From the NCBI GenBank assembly GCA_003174035.1, contig PRDV01000015.1, positions 1 to 16,713 on the forward strand: 16,713 nucleotides of DNA, given 5' to 3'. The notes beneath the pieces are model-generated. The model made no database searches, was not told the DNA's origin, and worked only from the letters and a program-made list of their open reading frames with translations. Position 1 is the stretch's first letter. Every line of letters starts with the position of its first letter. Both the position numbers and the translations under genes were made by a program. Below are positions 6,200 through 15,800 of the stretch, piece after piece. This DNA is from Candidatus Babelota bacterium (GTDB lineage: Bacteria; Babelota; Babeliae; Babelales; Babelaceae).

Positions 6200-8842
6200 A
6201 TGGATAAAATAATCAGTGCACGTCTACTAATCATTGTTGGCCTAATTCTAGGAAGCTATAAAGTAAATCTCGGTTCAGAAGCGGTTCTTACGGCTGATCA
6301 AGTTGAAACACTTGCGAGAACAAAGGCTGCTATAGGAGTGGATTTTCAAAAAAAAGATTTGCGCAAAATTGATTTTTCGGGATGTAAGGTTAAGGGGTGC
6401 AATTTTAGTCAAGCAGATCTTCCATTATTAGATATTGATAGTTTCGATTGGTACGTAGCTAATTTTGACGCGGCAAAAATTCCTAACTATTCGCTGCTAA
6501 AGAAAAAACTATCCACTTTTGGTTTACATGGTCGTATTGATGTTATAGAGGCGGACGGCGAAAAGATTAGTTGTAATGCCCTTAATGCTCAAGATATCGG
6601 ACGATATAAATTAAGTACCTGGAAAACAGGCTCTAAGTTTGTATTGGCATATCTCTATGAGACGTTTGGATCAAGGGAAGATGAAGAGACGGCATTTGAA
6701 TTATATAAGCAAGCATTGCAAAATGGCCTTCATGAAGCTGCTAATAACCTAGGCTGGTTATGTGAACACAAACGTGGAACAAGCATTAAGACCATTGAGC
6801 AGGCGCTTAAATATTATGAAAAGGCGAGTGCTGCAGGTATACAAAAAGGGAAATTTAATCATGCACGTTTAGACGCAAAATGCCATCAAAATCCTGATAC
6901 GTTCTATCTTGTTGGGAAAATGTTTATGCGAGGTGAAGGTATAGAGCTCGATGAGGAATGTGCTTATTGTTATTTCTTGCTAGCGGCTGAAGCAGGCCTT
7001 CCAAGGGCAATGTGTAAAGTTGGTGCATACCTTAAAGCCGGAACGACTTTTCTCAAAAAAAACACAGCTGATGCTATTGACTGGCTGGTAAGGGCTGATA
7101 AGAAGGATGAGCCTGAAGCATCGGGATTTTTAGGGGACATGTATTATTACGGTGATGGGGTTATTGGTAAAGACCTAGCAAAAGCATTTGCATACAGAAA
7201 AAAGGCCGCTGGTTATGGCAATAAGCAGGCATTGAAAGACCTTGCTTGGATGACAGAGCGAGGCGAAGGGATAGTTCGAAATCCTGAAGAAGCACTTACC
7301 TTATATAGTCGTATTGCTAAATCAGAAAAATCGGTGAGTGCATATTATGCCGCCGCTAAACTGTGTGATGAATTAAAAAAAGATGAGGAAGCCGTTCAAT
7401 TTTATATACAGGCTATCGAAAGAACGCATGAGCGTTTCGACGCGGTTGATAGTCATGGCGGTAGAGAACATATAGGGGCGCTTTATAGACTCGGTTGTAG
7501 ATATCACCATGGCAAGGGAACGGAGCAAAATCTCGAGCATGCAAAAAATTTGTTTTTGCGTGCAGCAAAATTTGGTCACTTACCGTCTCGCATAAAATTG
7601 CATTTTTTACAAAGACCCGATGCTCTGATCCCTTTTGAAGAATTTGGCGATCTTTCTCCTGAAGCCCAGCTTCTCTTTCTTCAGGCAAGTGATCATCTTA
7701 TTGAAGAAGTTGACGCAGAACATCCCATACATACAAGAACTTTAAATCTCCCGCTCACGCTGGTGAGGAATGCCATCGTGATGAATGTTGAAGAAATGTA
7801 CAACCTGACTAATGATTATCATAACGCTCAGGAGGTAGTAAAAGCCGTTGCCAAAGCACGAGAAGCTGATCAGATCCAAGTCAACTATTCTTTTATCTCA
7901 GCTGATCCTTATCTAAAATATTTTTATGCCGACCCAGCTGCTGGTATTACGGAGAATGAAATTTCAGCTGAAGCTATAGAAGCGCTCTTTGATGAGCTTA
8001 AGGCAGCTGCTGCGGCCCACGAGTCTTATGAAGAATCGATGGAGGAAAGCCTAGAGGATATGAAGGATAAACTTTTGCAAAATAGTGAAAAAACGAAGAT
8101 GGTAAGAAAGAAATTACTGTACCGCTACCGAAAAATGACTACTCCTGAGGCAGACGAACAATGGTCTGATGAGCAATTACGTGCAAAAAAAGGAGCGGCG
8201 GCTATCAGTTTCGTTCAAAATAGTGATCGTTGTGCAGATGGGCTAGGCGACTATTTGGCAGATTTGGAATCTCAAGAATTATTTGGAAGTACGCAGGAAT
8301 CACTGCCACTAGGAGCTCGTCTGAGTAAAATAATTTCTAAGTATAAATCTGATTTCCTAGAATGGCATAAAACAAATGTTGCTGCTGCCGTAGAGGAAAA
8401 AGTTGAAGCGATGGCTTTGTTGCGAGAACGGATGCGCATGCCTCTTGGATTGCCAGGCACCTTTACACCGCCTCTTTATCCGGCACTTGGGCATGGGGAT
8501 TCAGTTGTGTATGATCCAGTTCATGTGATGGAGCGATTTTTAACAGGAGGAGTGATCCCACAGCGTCAGCATATTGCTGCTATTAATCCCTACACGCCAC
8601 AGTTCTTAATCGATTTGATAAAAAAAGCGGTACACGATCCGAATAATCATATGATTGAACGTGCTCACCTTAATGCATTAAGCAAGCATCCGAAATTTAA
8701 AACGGCATTTGAGCAAGCATTCATTATGGATGAACCGAATGAGTATTTTGATCCACTTGCACCGTCAAATGAAGGAGTATTTAAAGATCTATTCTTTAGG
8801 GATTTACTGCTTATGCATGGTTATTTAATTAAGAAATCATAG
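6200..8842 (+). CDS. Exported Sel1-repeat protein with pentapeptide-like segment and uncharacterised C-terminal domain
   Basis: A large protein (880 residues) with no enzyme motif that I recognise. Residues 1-28 look like a Sec signal peptide (basic start, IISARLLIIVGLILGSY core, cleavage near Gly-Ser-Glu-Ala). Residues 48-80 contain pentapeptide-like units (DLRKI DFSGC KVKGC NFSQA DLPLL). About 145-465 is a helical solenoid of Sel1-like repeats with recurring A-x-x-x-Y-x-x-A-A-x-x-G pairs: MFMRGEGIELDEECAY (241-256), MYYYGDGVIGKDLAKAF (314-330), MTERGEGIVRNPEEAL (351-366) and YHHGKGTEQNLEHAKNLF (435-452). Residues 590-645 are charged and possibly coiled coil. The last 110 residues (LTGGVIPQRQH..., ERAHLNALSKHPKF...) look like a compact helical domain of unknown family. 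Sel1 repeats bind proteins and are common in effectors of amoeba-associated bacteria. A host-interaction role is inferred. It has its own promoter. Confidence 0.85.
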   Translation: MDKIISARLLIIVGLILGSYKVNLGSEAVLTADQVETLARTKAAIGVDFQKKDLRKIDFSGCKVKGCNFSQADLPLLDIDSFDWYVANFDAAKIPNYSLLKKKLSTFGLHGRIDVIEADGEKISCNALNAQDIGRYKLSTWKTGSKFVLAYLYETFGSREDEETAFELYKQALQNGLHEAANNLGWLCEHKRGTSIKTIEQALKYYEKASAAGIQKGKFNHARLDAKCHQNPDTFYLVGKMFMRGEGIELDEECAYCYFLLAAEAGLPRAMCKVGAYLKAGTTFLKKNTADAIDWLVRADKKDEPEASGFLGDMYYYGDGVIGKDLAKAFAYRKKAAGYGNKQALKDLAWMTERGEGIVRNPEEALTLYSRIAKSEKSVSAYYAAAKLCDELKKDEEAVQFYIQAIERTHERFDAVDSHGGREHIGALYRLGCRYHHGKGTEQNLEHAKNLFLRAAKFGHLPSRIKLHFLQRPDALIPFEEFGDLSPEAQLLFLQASDHLIEEVDAEHPIHTRTLNLPLTLVRNAIVMNVEEMYNLTNDYHNAQEVVKAVAKAREADQIQVNYSFISADPYLKYFYADPAAGITENEISAEAIEALFDELKAAAAAHESYEESMEESLEDMKDKLLQNSEKTKMVRKKLLYRYRKMTTPEADEQWSDEQLRAKKGAAAISFVQNSDRCADGLGDYLADLESQELFGSTQESLPLGARLSKIISKYKSDFLEWHKTNVAAAVEEKVEAMALLRERMRMPLGLPGTFTPPLYPALGHGDSVVYDPVHVMERFLTGGVIPQRQHIAAINPYTPQFLIDLIKKAVHDPNNHMIERAHLNALSKHPKFKTAFEQAFIMDEPNEYFDPLAPSNEGVFKDLFFRDLLLMHGYLIKKS

Positions 8843-8878
8843 AAGTAAAGTAACTGTGGCACATTAAGTAGTTTGTTA

Positions 8879-8903
8879 GTGTATGTGCGATACTGGCATA
8901 CAC
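8879..8903 (+). promoter_or_regulatory. Inverted repeat upstream of the F-box gene pair
   Basis: GTGTATG (8879-8885) and CATACAC (8897-8903) are perfect 7-base arms around an 11-base centre. No T-run follows, so it is a poor intrinsic terminator. Its place in the 113-nt gap between the Sel1 gene and the first F-box gene would suit an operator. No convincing -35/-10 pair was found beside it. Confidence 0.35.
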
Positions 8904-8955
8904 AATGAATGGTTGCGTAAGCGAATAATCCCGTAAATAAGCAAGGTTTTTAGTA

Positions 8956-11900
8956 ATGAATTTTTTCATATTCTTTTTTTTCAGTGGTTTATGTGCTCAA
9001 TTGATAGCAATGGAAAAGGATATTGAAAAGAGGAACGAATTATCCAATCAGCTTTGGCTAACCATTATGAAGCAAGCAGACGCGAGAACTTTAGGTATAT
9101 TAGCGCAAGTAAGCCATCATTTTAATTGTCTCGCCTCTGAAGCCACTTTAATGGGCGAAAAAAAAAGACTCTTTTTGCATATAGTGGATGTAACTGCGGC
9201 GGAGCCAAATACCATTCAGGCTCTGCGTCAGTTTTTGCAAAGGGAGCTGAGCATTATGTCTCAGGACAATCCTTTAGTGAATAGATTAACGTCAATAGCT
9301 GAGAGGCTTATTCAGCCGGAGGACCTCATAACCCTCTTGGACCGAGAAGAAAGAGATCGCTTGTTACAGGCTTCTGCTGCTGATCATCCAGCACTTGTTC
9401 CCATGAATTCCTTACTTGCCGACATTGACGAGTTATTACTCTTTATGCAAATTGATGAGTTATTGCATACTGAGCAAAATGACAGAATAGGAAAGTTCTT
9501 ACATGAGGCGCAAAAATATTATAGAGAATTTATAGAGAAATTATGCAGCCCGAGTTGCGACAGAGCACGGCACATCAGGCGAAAAGCAATTTTATCAGGT
9601 GAACGCCTTTTTTATCCACGTACTTTATTACCTGATTGGTTAAAGGCTTTTGGAAGTACTTCTCCGTCGTTTCGGATTTCTCAAAAGAAGGCTATTGAAC
9701 TGCTTTCGACTACGATGCTCGGTTCACAGAAAAAGCGAAATGATGAAGGATCCCATTCAGTTGCGCTATTACACGGTACCTATGGAAGTGTTCATTTTAA
9801 AGCCGTGCCGGAAGGTGCAGAGCTTCTTGTTGGTTACGAGGCAGCTATTTTTTGGTTAGCAAAATTGCTTTTTAATCATGGGGTTACCGCAAGTTCTTTT
9901 TTAACTGTTTCCGATGTGGAAATGCTTCATGCTCCAGAAAGAACGCAGGCAAGAGCTCAGTTAAGTCTTTCTCAAGTAAATAATGGTGCTGATGATTTTA
10001 TGGTGCGGAAACCTCAACATCAACAAGATTTTGTTGCGCACAGAACAGGTCATTACGTGCAGGCGAGTGCCCATGTTGAAGGTCTGTCGATAAAGAAATT
10101 TATCGAAGAGGTAGATGCGGGACGGAGATCCTATGATGAGATCGATGTTACAAGTTTTAGTGAGCATTTTATACTAAGTTTGCTTACAAATCCCTACGAT
10201 GGAAATGGTGGAAATTATATACTGTCGCCATCTAATGGGCACTTTGTTATCGTGGGTATTGACAATGATAAATCGTTTGCGCCTGTTATTATTAAAAAAT
10301 CAGGATCGGGTCGTTATCATCTTCAATATAAAACTATAGTAGCTTGCCTACCGCTCATGAATAGGCAGCTATCACCTGAGGTAATAGCTCGGATTTTAGC
10401 AATTGATGAGCATGTGCTTTTTTTAAAGTGGTTAGATATTCTTAATGTGCAAGCAAGCGACTATCTAGCTGTATCAAACTTAGATCCGATCACAAAAGAA
10501 GCAAAAAGGCCTGTTTTGCCCAGCGGCGGTTCCTTATCTAACGAATTTTTACACACTTTTGATCCTACGCTTCTTTTAGAAATACCGCGGAAATTACAGC
10601 AGATAAAACAATTTTTAAAGCATGCTTACGGAGCTACCCATTGGGACTTATTTAAATACATGCATCCGTTGGTAGCTTGTTTTTATCAGACTATCATAGA
10701 GAAAAATCAGGGTCACCCTGGAAAATCCTTCTTGGAGATTTACCATGAAAACCATCGTGATTTATCAATTGAGAGTGTTGTTTCTCAGACAATGGGAAAG
10801 CTGGTAGCAGTGCTTTTTCCCTCTAGTGAATATAATGAGCGTTTTGAAAGTGCAAGGACAGAAACGGTTGGAAAAATTGCAGCTACATTTCTGAGAAATA
10901 TGGATTTAGCCGCATTGAAAAATTGTATGGAATTTCTTGAATATGCTTGCATACCATTCGCTTCATTATTCCCATCATTGAAGAAGAGCGGTTTTTTTAG
11001 CCAATTTCGTTCTTTTCTTTTTTCATCGACTAAAGATGACGATGAGTGCCACACAAGCTGGAAAAAACAAGGATTACTTCTGGAGCTTATTTCTCAAGGG
11101 GCATCTGAATTGGTGCTCAACTGCTTGCTTAATAAAGGCTATGGCGGAACAGAGGTAGATTCAGCTGGTAAGTCTCTGTTACATTGGGCTATTGAACGAG
11201 GATATTCATTTACTGTGATTGCAAAAATACTAGCTCTTTTTAATGATGGTGAGTTCCATTCGCAAAGGGATAGACGTATGGAGACAGCCTTAGATAAAGC
11301 GATGCGTTATAAAAGATATGATGTGGTTAATGCATTGGTTGCAAAAGGAGCCATGAGATGTCAGGAGAAAGTAGTCTTGGAATTTTACAGAGATCTTCCC
11401 GGACTGTGCGTTGATTCGTTTAAGCAACTGATGTTAAAAAATCAGACTGTTGAGTGGCTTATATCACTTGAAGAGTTATTGCCCCCGCTTTCAAAAACTG
11501 GTATACAGGGCAGTAAAATTATGGGGGCACATGTATTGGAACGATCCCTTCCTGATGACATTAAAAAACAAATTTTCGATGAAAATGACAAAATAATGCG
11601 CTTTCCAGGATCGACGAGTAGGCGGAATGTTGCGAGAGCAAAAAAATTAACTGTTCTTAAAGAACATACGTTATTTTTTAAGGAATTTCCCGAATTGCCC
11701 GGACTTGATCATGCAATTGGATCACTTATAAGAAGATTGGTTCCTTTTGGAGCGCCGTACAATGAACTTATTAACTATAATGGTCGCCCGATACTTGTTT
11801 CTCAAGGCATGCCTGGGTGGACCTTTGAAGATGCGTTTAAGCGAGATCCACAACTTTTAGAAAAGCTTGATTCTGAAAATCTCTCTACTTTGATTCTGCT

Positions 11901-12783
11901 TTCTTTTTTGGTCAATCCTGAATCTGATGAACCGGCTAATATACAGGTAATTCCGCATCCGTTTTTGGTCGATAAATATGTATTATCAATGCTTGATAAT
12001 GATCATGCGTTTGTAGAAGCTGTTGATGAAAGGGAAAAGCGTGACGTAGTTTATGGTTCAATGCCAGCGCGTGCTTTAGGATTCCCTTTATACGAAGAAT
12101 CCCGAGTAAAAATAGGTGTAAAAAAATCAATCCTCTATTGCTTAGACTTCATGGATAAAGCAATTGATCCAGCGGCTATTAGACGTATGAGCAATCCTAT
12201 TGTAAAAGGGCTTTTAAAACATTGGATCGACGAATTGGCAATAGTTGATCGTGCCCAAAGAGGGCTATTCTCCCTTCCACAGCAGAGTACATTGTTTGTT
12301 GACCATGAGAGTTTTATAGGAATTCCCATAAAAAGGGGTGAAATCTCGTGTATAGTTAAAGTGATTGAAAGAATGACATGCCTCTTTGAACTCGACTCAA
12401 AAACTACGCACATGATGTTACTTTCCAGCTTGTCGCCTACATTGGCCAACAGATATAAGTCTGTTTTAAGAATCAAAAAGAATCCATTAAAAAGGTTTTA
12501 TGAATTAGGGGAAAAGTTTGATCAATCAGAAGACGAATCTTATAAAACAGACAAATCAGTGACACGCAAAGTGAAAAAAAGTGGTCGGCCTATCGTAGAA
12601 TCTGATGGCTTTCCTATTATTAAGCATAAGGCAATTGATTTTATAAAGGCAGGAGATAATATTGGCCCGGATGGTGCCAGAAGAGAATTGGAGGCGATTG
12701 TAGGGCAACCTAAGACAGAGTTTTCCGGGGGAATAGTACAATCACAAGATGATTATCGACCACAAGATGATTATTATTTTTGA
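8956..12783 (+). CDS. F-box/tandem kinase-like/ankyrin-like giant protein, copy 1
   Basis: A protein of 1275 residues, with no characterised family recognised over its full length. Layout: hydrophobic signal-like N-terminus (1-18); F-box-like motif (about 26-62, LSNQLWLTIMKQADARTLGI then LAQVSHHFNCLA); helical linker; kinase-like domain 1 (about 240-490) with loop HGTYGSVHFK (Gly274, Gly277, Lys282), Glu295 in the next helix, catalytic-loop-like NPYDGNGGNY (Asp415, Asn420) and metal motif GIDNDKSF (Asp436); helical region; degenerate ankyrin-like stretch (about 700-800, GKSLLHWAIERGY, ETALDKAMRYKRYDVVNALV); kinase-like domain 2 (about 895-1070) with Lys909, NPESDEPANI and MLDNDHAF (Asp1014). 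In domain 2 the position of the catalytic Asp is Ser990, so this domain may be inactive. The C-terminus holds a repeat, QDDYRPQDDYYF. AAGG at 8943-8946 precedes the ATG. The next gene is a paralog 27 nt away. I infer a secreted effector acting on host SCF ubiquitin ligase and phosphorylation; this is not proven. Confidence 0.8.
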   Translation: MNFFIFFFFSGLCAQLIAMEKDIEKRNELSNQLWLTIMKQADARTLGILAQVSHHFNCLASEATLMGEKKRLFLHIVDVTAAEPNTIQALRQFLQRELSIMSQDNPLVNRLTSIAERLIQPEDLITLLDREERDRLLQASAADHPALVPMNSLLADIDELLLFMQIDELLHTEQNDRIGKFLHEAQKYYREFIEKLCSPSCDRARHIRRKAILSGERLFYPRTLLPDWLKAFGSTSPSFRISQKKAIELLSTTMLGSQKKRNDEGSHSVALLHGTYGSVHFKAVPEGAELLVGYEAAIFWLAKLLFNHGVTASSFLTVSDVEMLHAPERTQARAQLSLSQVNNGADDFMVRKPQHQQDFVAHRTGHYVQASAHVEGLSIKKFIEEVDAGRRSYDEIDVTSFSEHFILSLLTNPYDGNGGNYILSPSNGHFVIVGIDNDKSFAPVIIKKSGSGRYHLQYKTIVACLPLMNRQLSPEVIARILAIDEHVLFLKWLDILNVQASDYLAVSNLDPITKEAKRPVLPSGGSLSNEFLHTFDPTLLLEIPRKLQQIKQFLKHAYGATHWDLFKYMHPLVACFYQTIIEKNQGHPGKSFLEIYHENHRDLSIESVVSQTMGKLVAVLFPSSEYNERFESARTETVGKIAATFLRNMDLAALKNCMEFLEYACIPFASLFPSLKKSGFFSQFRSFLFSSTKDDDECHTSWKKQGLLLELISQGASELVLNCLLNKGYGGTEVDSAGKSLLHWAIERGYSFTVIAKILALFNDGEFHSQRDRRMETALDKAMRYKRYDVVNALVAKGAMRCQEKVVLEFYRDLPGLCVDSFKQLMLKNQTVEWLISLEELLPPLSKTGIQGSKIMGAHVLERSLPDDIKKQIFDENDKIMRFPGSTSRRNVARAKKLTVLKEHTLFFKEFPELPGLDHAIGSLIRRLVPFGAPYNELINYNGRPILVSQGMPGWTFEDAFKRDPQLLEKLDSENLSTLILLSFLVNPESDEPANIQVIPHPFLVDKYVLSMLDNDHAFVEAVDEREKRDVVYGSMPARALGFPLYEESRVKIGVKKSILYCLDFMDKAIDPAAIRRMSNPIVKGLLKHWIDELAIVDRAQRGLFSLPQQSTLFVDHESFIGIPIKRGEISCIVKVIERMTCLFELDSKTTHMMLLSSLSPTLANRYKSVLRIKKNPLKRFYELGEKFDQSEDESYKTDKSVTRKVKKSGRPIVESDGFPIIKHKAIDFIKAGDNIGPDGARRELEAIVGQPKTEFSGGIVQSQDDYRPQDDYYF

Positions 12784-12810
12784 AAAATTATCAACGAAGG
12801 GCTGTTGCTA

Positions 12811-15800
12811 ATGAAGCACTGTTTGTACATGAGTATACTTTGTTTATCGTTTACTCAATTGATAGCAATGGAAAAGGCTGTTGAAGGGAAGAATGAATTA
12901 CCTAATGAACTGTGGCTTACCATTTTTAAACAAGCGAATGATAGAACGTTAGGAGCGCTTGCTCAGGTGAGCCATTTGTTTAGATATTTTACGCAAGAGG
13001 TAACGATCACCGCGGAAAAAAGGAGGCTGTTTTCTCACATACTAGATGTGACTGATGCTGAGCCCAATAGAGCGCAGGCGATACGTCACGTGCTTGAAGA
13101 AGAATTAGCCGCACTCCCAAAGGATAATTCTTTTTTGCCTGCTCTTGAGAGTATCAAAGAAAGGCTTATCCAACCAGAATATCTTATTGAATTTATAGAT
13201 CGAATAAAACGAGATAGATTATTGCAAGCGACAGCGCCTTCATTAGAGCATGAAGCTCTTGCGCCTATGAAAGCATTGCTTGCTGATATAAGCAAACTAC
13301 AATTTTCTGCTAAGCAGAATCAGCTAAAAAGCATTCTTGAGCTTGCTGTAGATTATTATACAGAGTATGTCAGACAATTATGCGATCCATCATGTGATAG
13401 AGCGCTTCATATGCATCCCAAAGTCATTCTTTCTGGAGAAGGTTTGTTAGGAAAACCAGAGAATATGCCGGCATGGTGGATCTCAGGGTTTCGGACTATA
13501 AGTGAGCGTGGTATAAGCTCATACCGTATTTCTCAGGAAAAAGCGCGCGAATTGCTTTCAACAACAATTTTGGGTTCTTCTAAGAAAAAAAATACAGAAG
13601 GAGCACATGCGGTTGCTCGGTTGGAAGGTGACTATAGTATCGTTCATTTTAAAGCTAACTCCCAATCGGATGGACTACCTGTTGGCTTGGAAACGGCTGT
13701 ATTTTGGCTTTCCAAATTACTTTTTAATCATGGAGTGTCAGCAAGTTCTTTGGTTACCTTACATGATGTTGAAATGCATCATGCTCCAGAAAGAACTCAG
13801 GCGAGAGCTGCATTGGGTCTTGCTCAGCTAAATAATGGAGCAGATGATTTTATTGCAAGAAGGCCGCAGCATCAGCATGCATTAAGATCTGTGCGTACCG
13901 ATCATGTGCTTCAAGCGAGTGGACACGTTGAAGGTTTAACCATCAATAAGTTTATAGAAGAAGTAGAGGCTGGACGAAGATCCTATGATGAGATTGATGT
14001 AACCAGTTTTAGTGAGCACTTTATACTGAGTCTCCTTACCAACCCTGATGATGGCAATGGGGGGAACTATATGCTCTCTCCTTTCGAGGGACGTTATATA
14101 ATAAAAGCGATAGATAGCGATCGCTCATTTTCAGTCGATATCGTTAAAACTAAAATAACCGAAATTAGTAAAAATGAACGAAAGGAAAACACAAAGTATA
14201 GTGTTCAGTTTAGAACAATTTTGGCTTGCTTGCCTTTAATGAAGAAGCCGCTATCGCCTCGGGTTGTCCAGCGCATTTTAGCGTTGGATGAAGAGCTACT
14301 TTTTTTAAAATGGTTAGAGCTGCTTTTGCTGACAGAGCAGGAATATCTTTGGTTACATCAATTAGAAGCAGTGAGTACAGCTGAAGACCACCGGCGGCCC
14401 TCTATGTCAGCGGAAGCTATGGAATCTTGCAAGTTGCCAGTGAGATTTATACCTGAAGTAATCTTATCAATTCCTGGTAAAATCAAGGTAATAAAGCAGT
14501 ATTTAAAAAGTGCGCCTGGTGCAACACATGGGGACCTTTTTGTGTTTATTAATCCTCTGTTGGGCCATTTTTATACTAAGGTGGTTCAAAAAAATAACGG
14601 GAATGTTCTCAATGCGTTTAAGGATGTTTACACTGCTGATAAACGCGGATTATACCTTGAGACTGTTGTTTCTGACGCAGATTTGTTTGGTACGGGACAT
14701 TCCATGATTGAATTGTTATCATTGGTGCAGCATGATGAAAAATTTGGAACTCAATGTACGCATTCTATTAAAGACTGTGCTACAGCATATATTAAGAGTG
14801 TTGATCTCAATCAATTGAACGATGCGGCTCAATTTTTAGAACTTGCTTGCCGATCATTTAAGGGATCACTGCCATCCACACCGGCCGATACATCGTTCAA
14901 GAGCTGTTGGCACAAGAAAGATTTATTGCTTGATCTCATAGGCAAGAATGTTTCAGAATGCGTACTGGATTGTTTAATACAACGAGGTTTTAGTTTTCAA
15001 GAGCTTGATAGCAATTTACGTACCATCATTCATAGAGCGCTTGAAAAAGGATATTCAGATTCCTTCATAATCAAAAAGATTGATTCACTAGCAATGGAAC
15101 TATTGCATCAAAAAGATAGCACGAAGAAAACTATATTAGATCTCGCCATTTTGTATAAGCGGTTTACCATTTTTAATTACCTTGTTTCAAAGCACGTGTG
15201 GTTATGCTCACCTGAGCTTGCATTAGAATTGTATAGAAATCTTCCTGCTGTATGTCATGATTCCTTTAAACTACTTATGGAAAGAAACCAAGAGGTCGAT
15301 TGGCTCATTTCGTTGGAAGAAATGATTCCGCCACTATCAAAAGGGATAAAAGGAGTACCAATAACATCGGCTCGGTTCATGAAGCGTACGCTTTCGGATG
15401 CTACTAAAGTACAAATTTTAGATGCTCAAAATGCCTTTATTAAAGTACCTGGATTGCACGGAAATCATACTGTGGCTCGAGCAATAAAGAAAACCGCCTT
15501 TAAAGAGCATCAGCTTTATTTTAAGGAATTTCCTGAATTGCCCGGACTTGAAGAAGCAGTAGGGGCGTTGATTAGACCTTTTGTTCCTTTTGGAACTCCT
15601 TGTACCGATTTGTTTGAGTATCAGGGAAGACCAGTCCTGGTTTCTCGCGGTATGGTAGGGGATTCATTCGCAGATGCCCTTAAGCAGAATGCCAAAATTG
15701 TTAAGAATTTAGACCCCGAGCAGCTTTCTTTATTAATTGTACTTACCATGTTGGTTAATCCAGATGATCTTAAGCCGGAAAATATTCAGCTTATACCCAA

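Noticed and set aside
8956..9009. Lipoprotein signal (lipobox) in the first F-box protein because of Cys13
   Set aside because: The residues before Cys13 are Ser-Gly-Leu, not a lipobox, and copy 2 has no equivalent.
12135..12476. Minus-strand open frame of 113 codons inside the first F-box gene
   Set aside because: It lies fully antisense to a conserved coding region, has no recognisable domain and no ribosome site stood out. The same holds for the other antisense frames in this gene, the Sel1 gene, glmS and rpsI.
13607..14707. Short plus-strand frames inside the second F-box gene, as if the gene were broken
   Set aside because: Direct translation from 12811 is uninterrupted to the window end and collinear with copy 1, so these are out-of-frame shadows.
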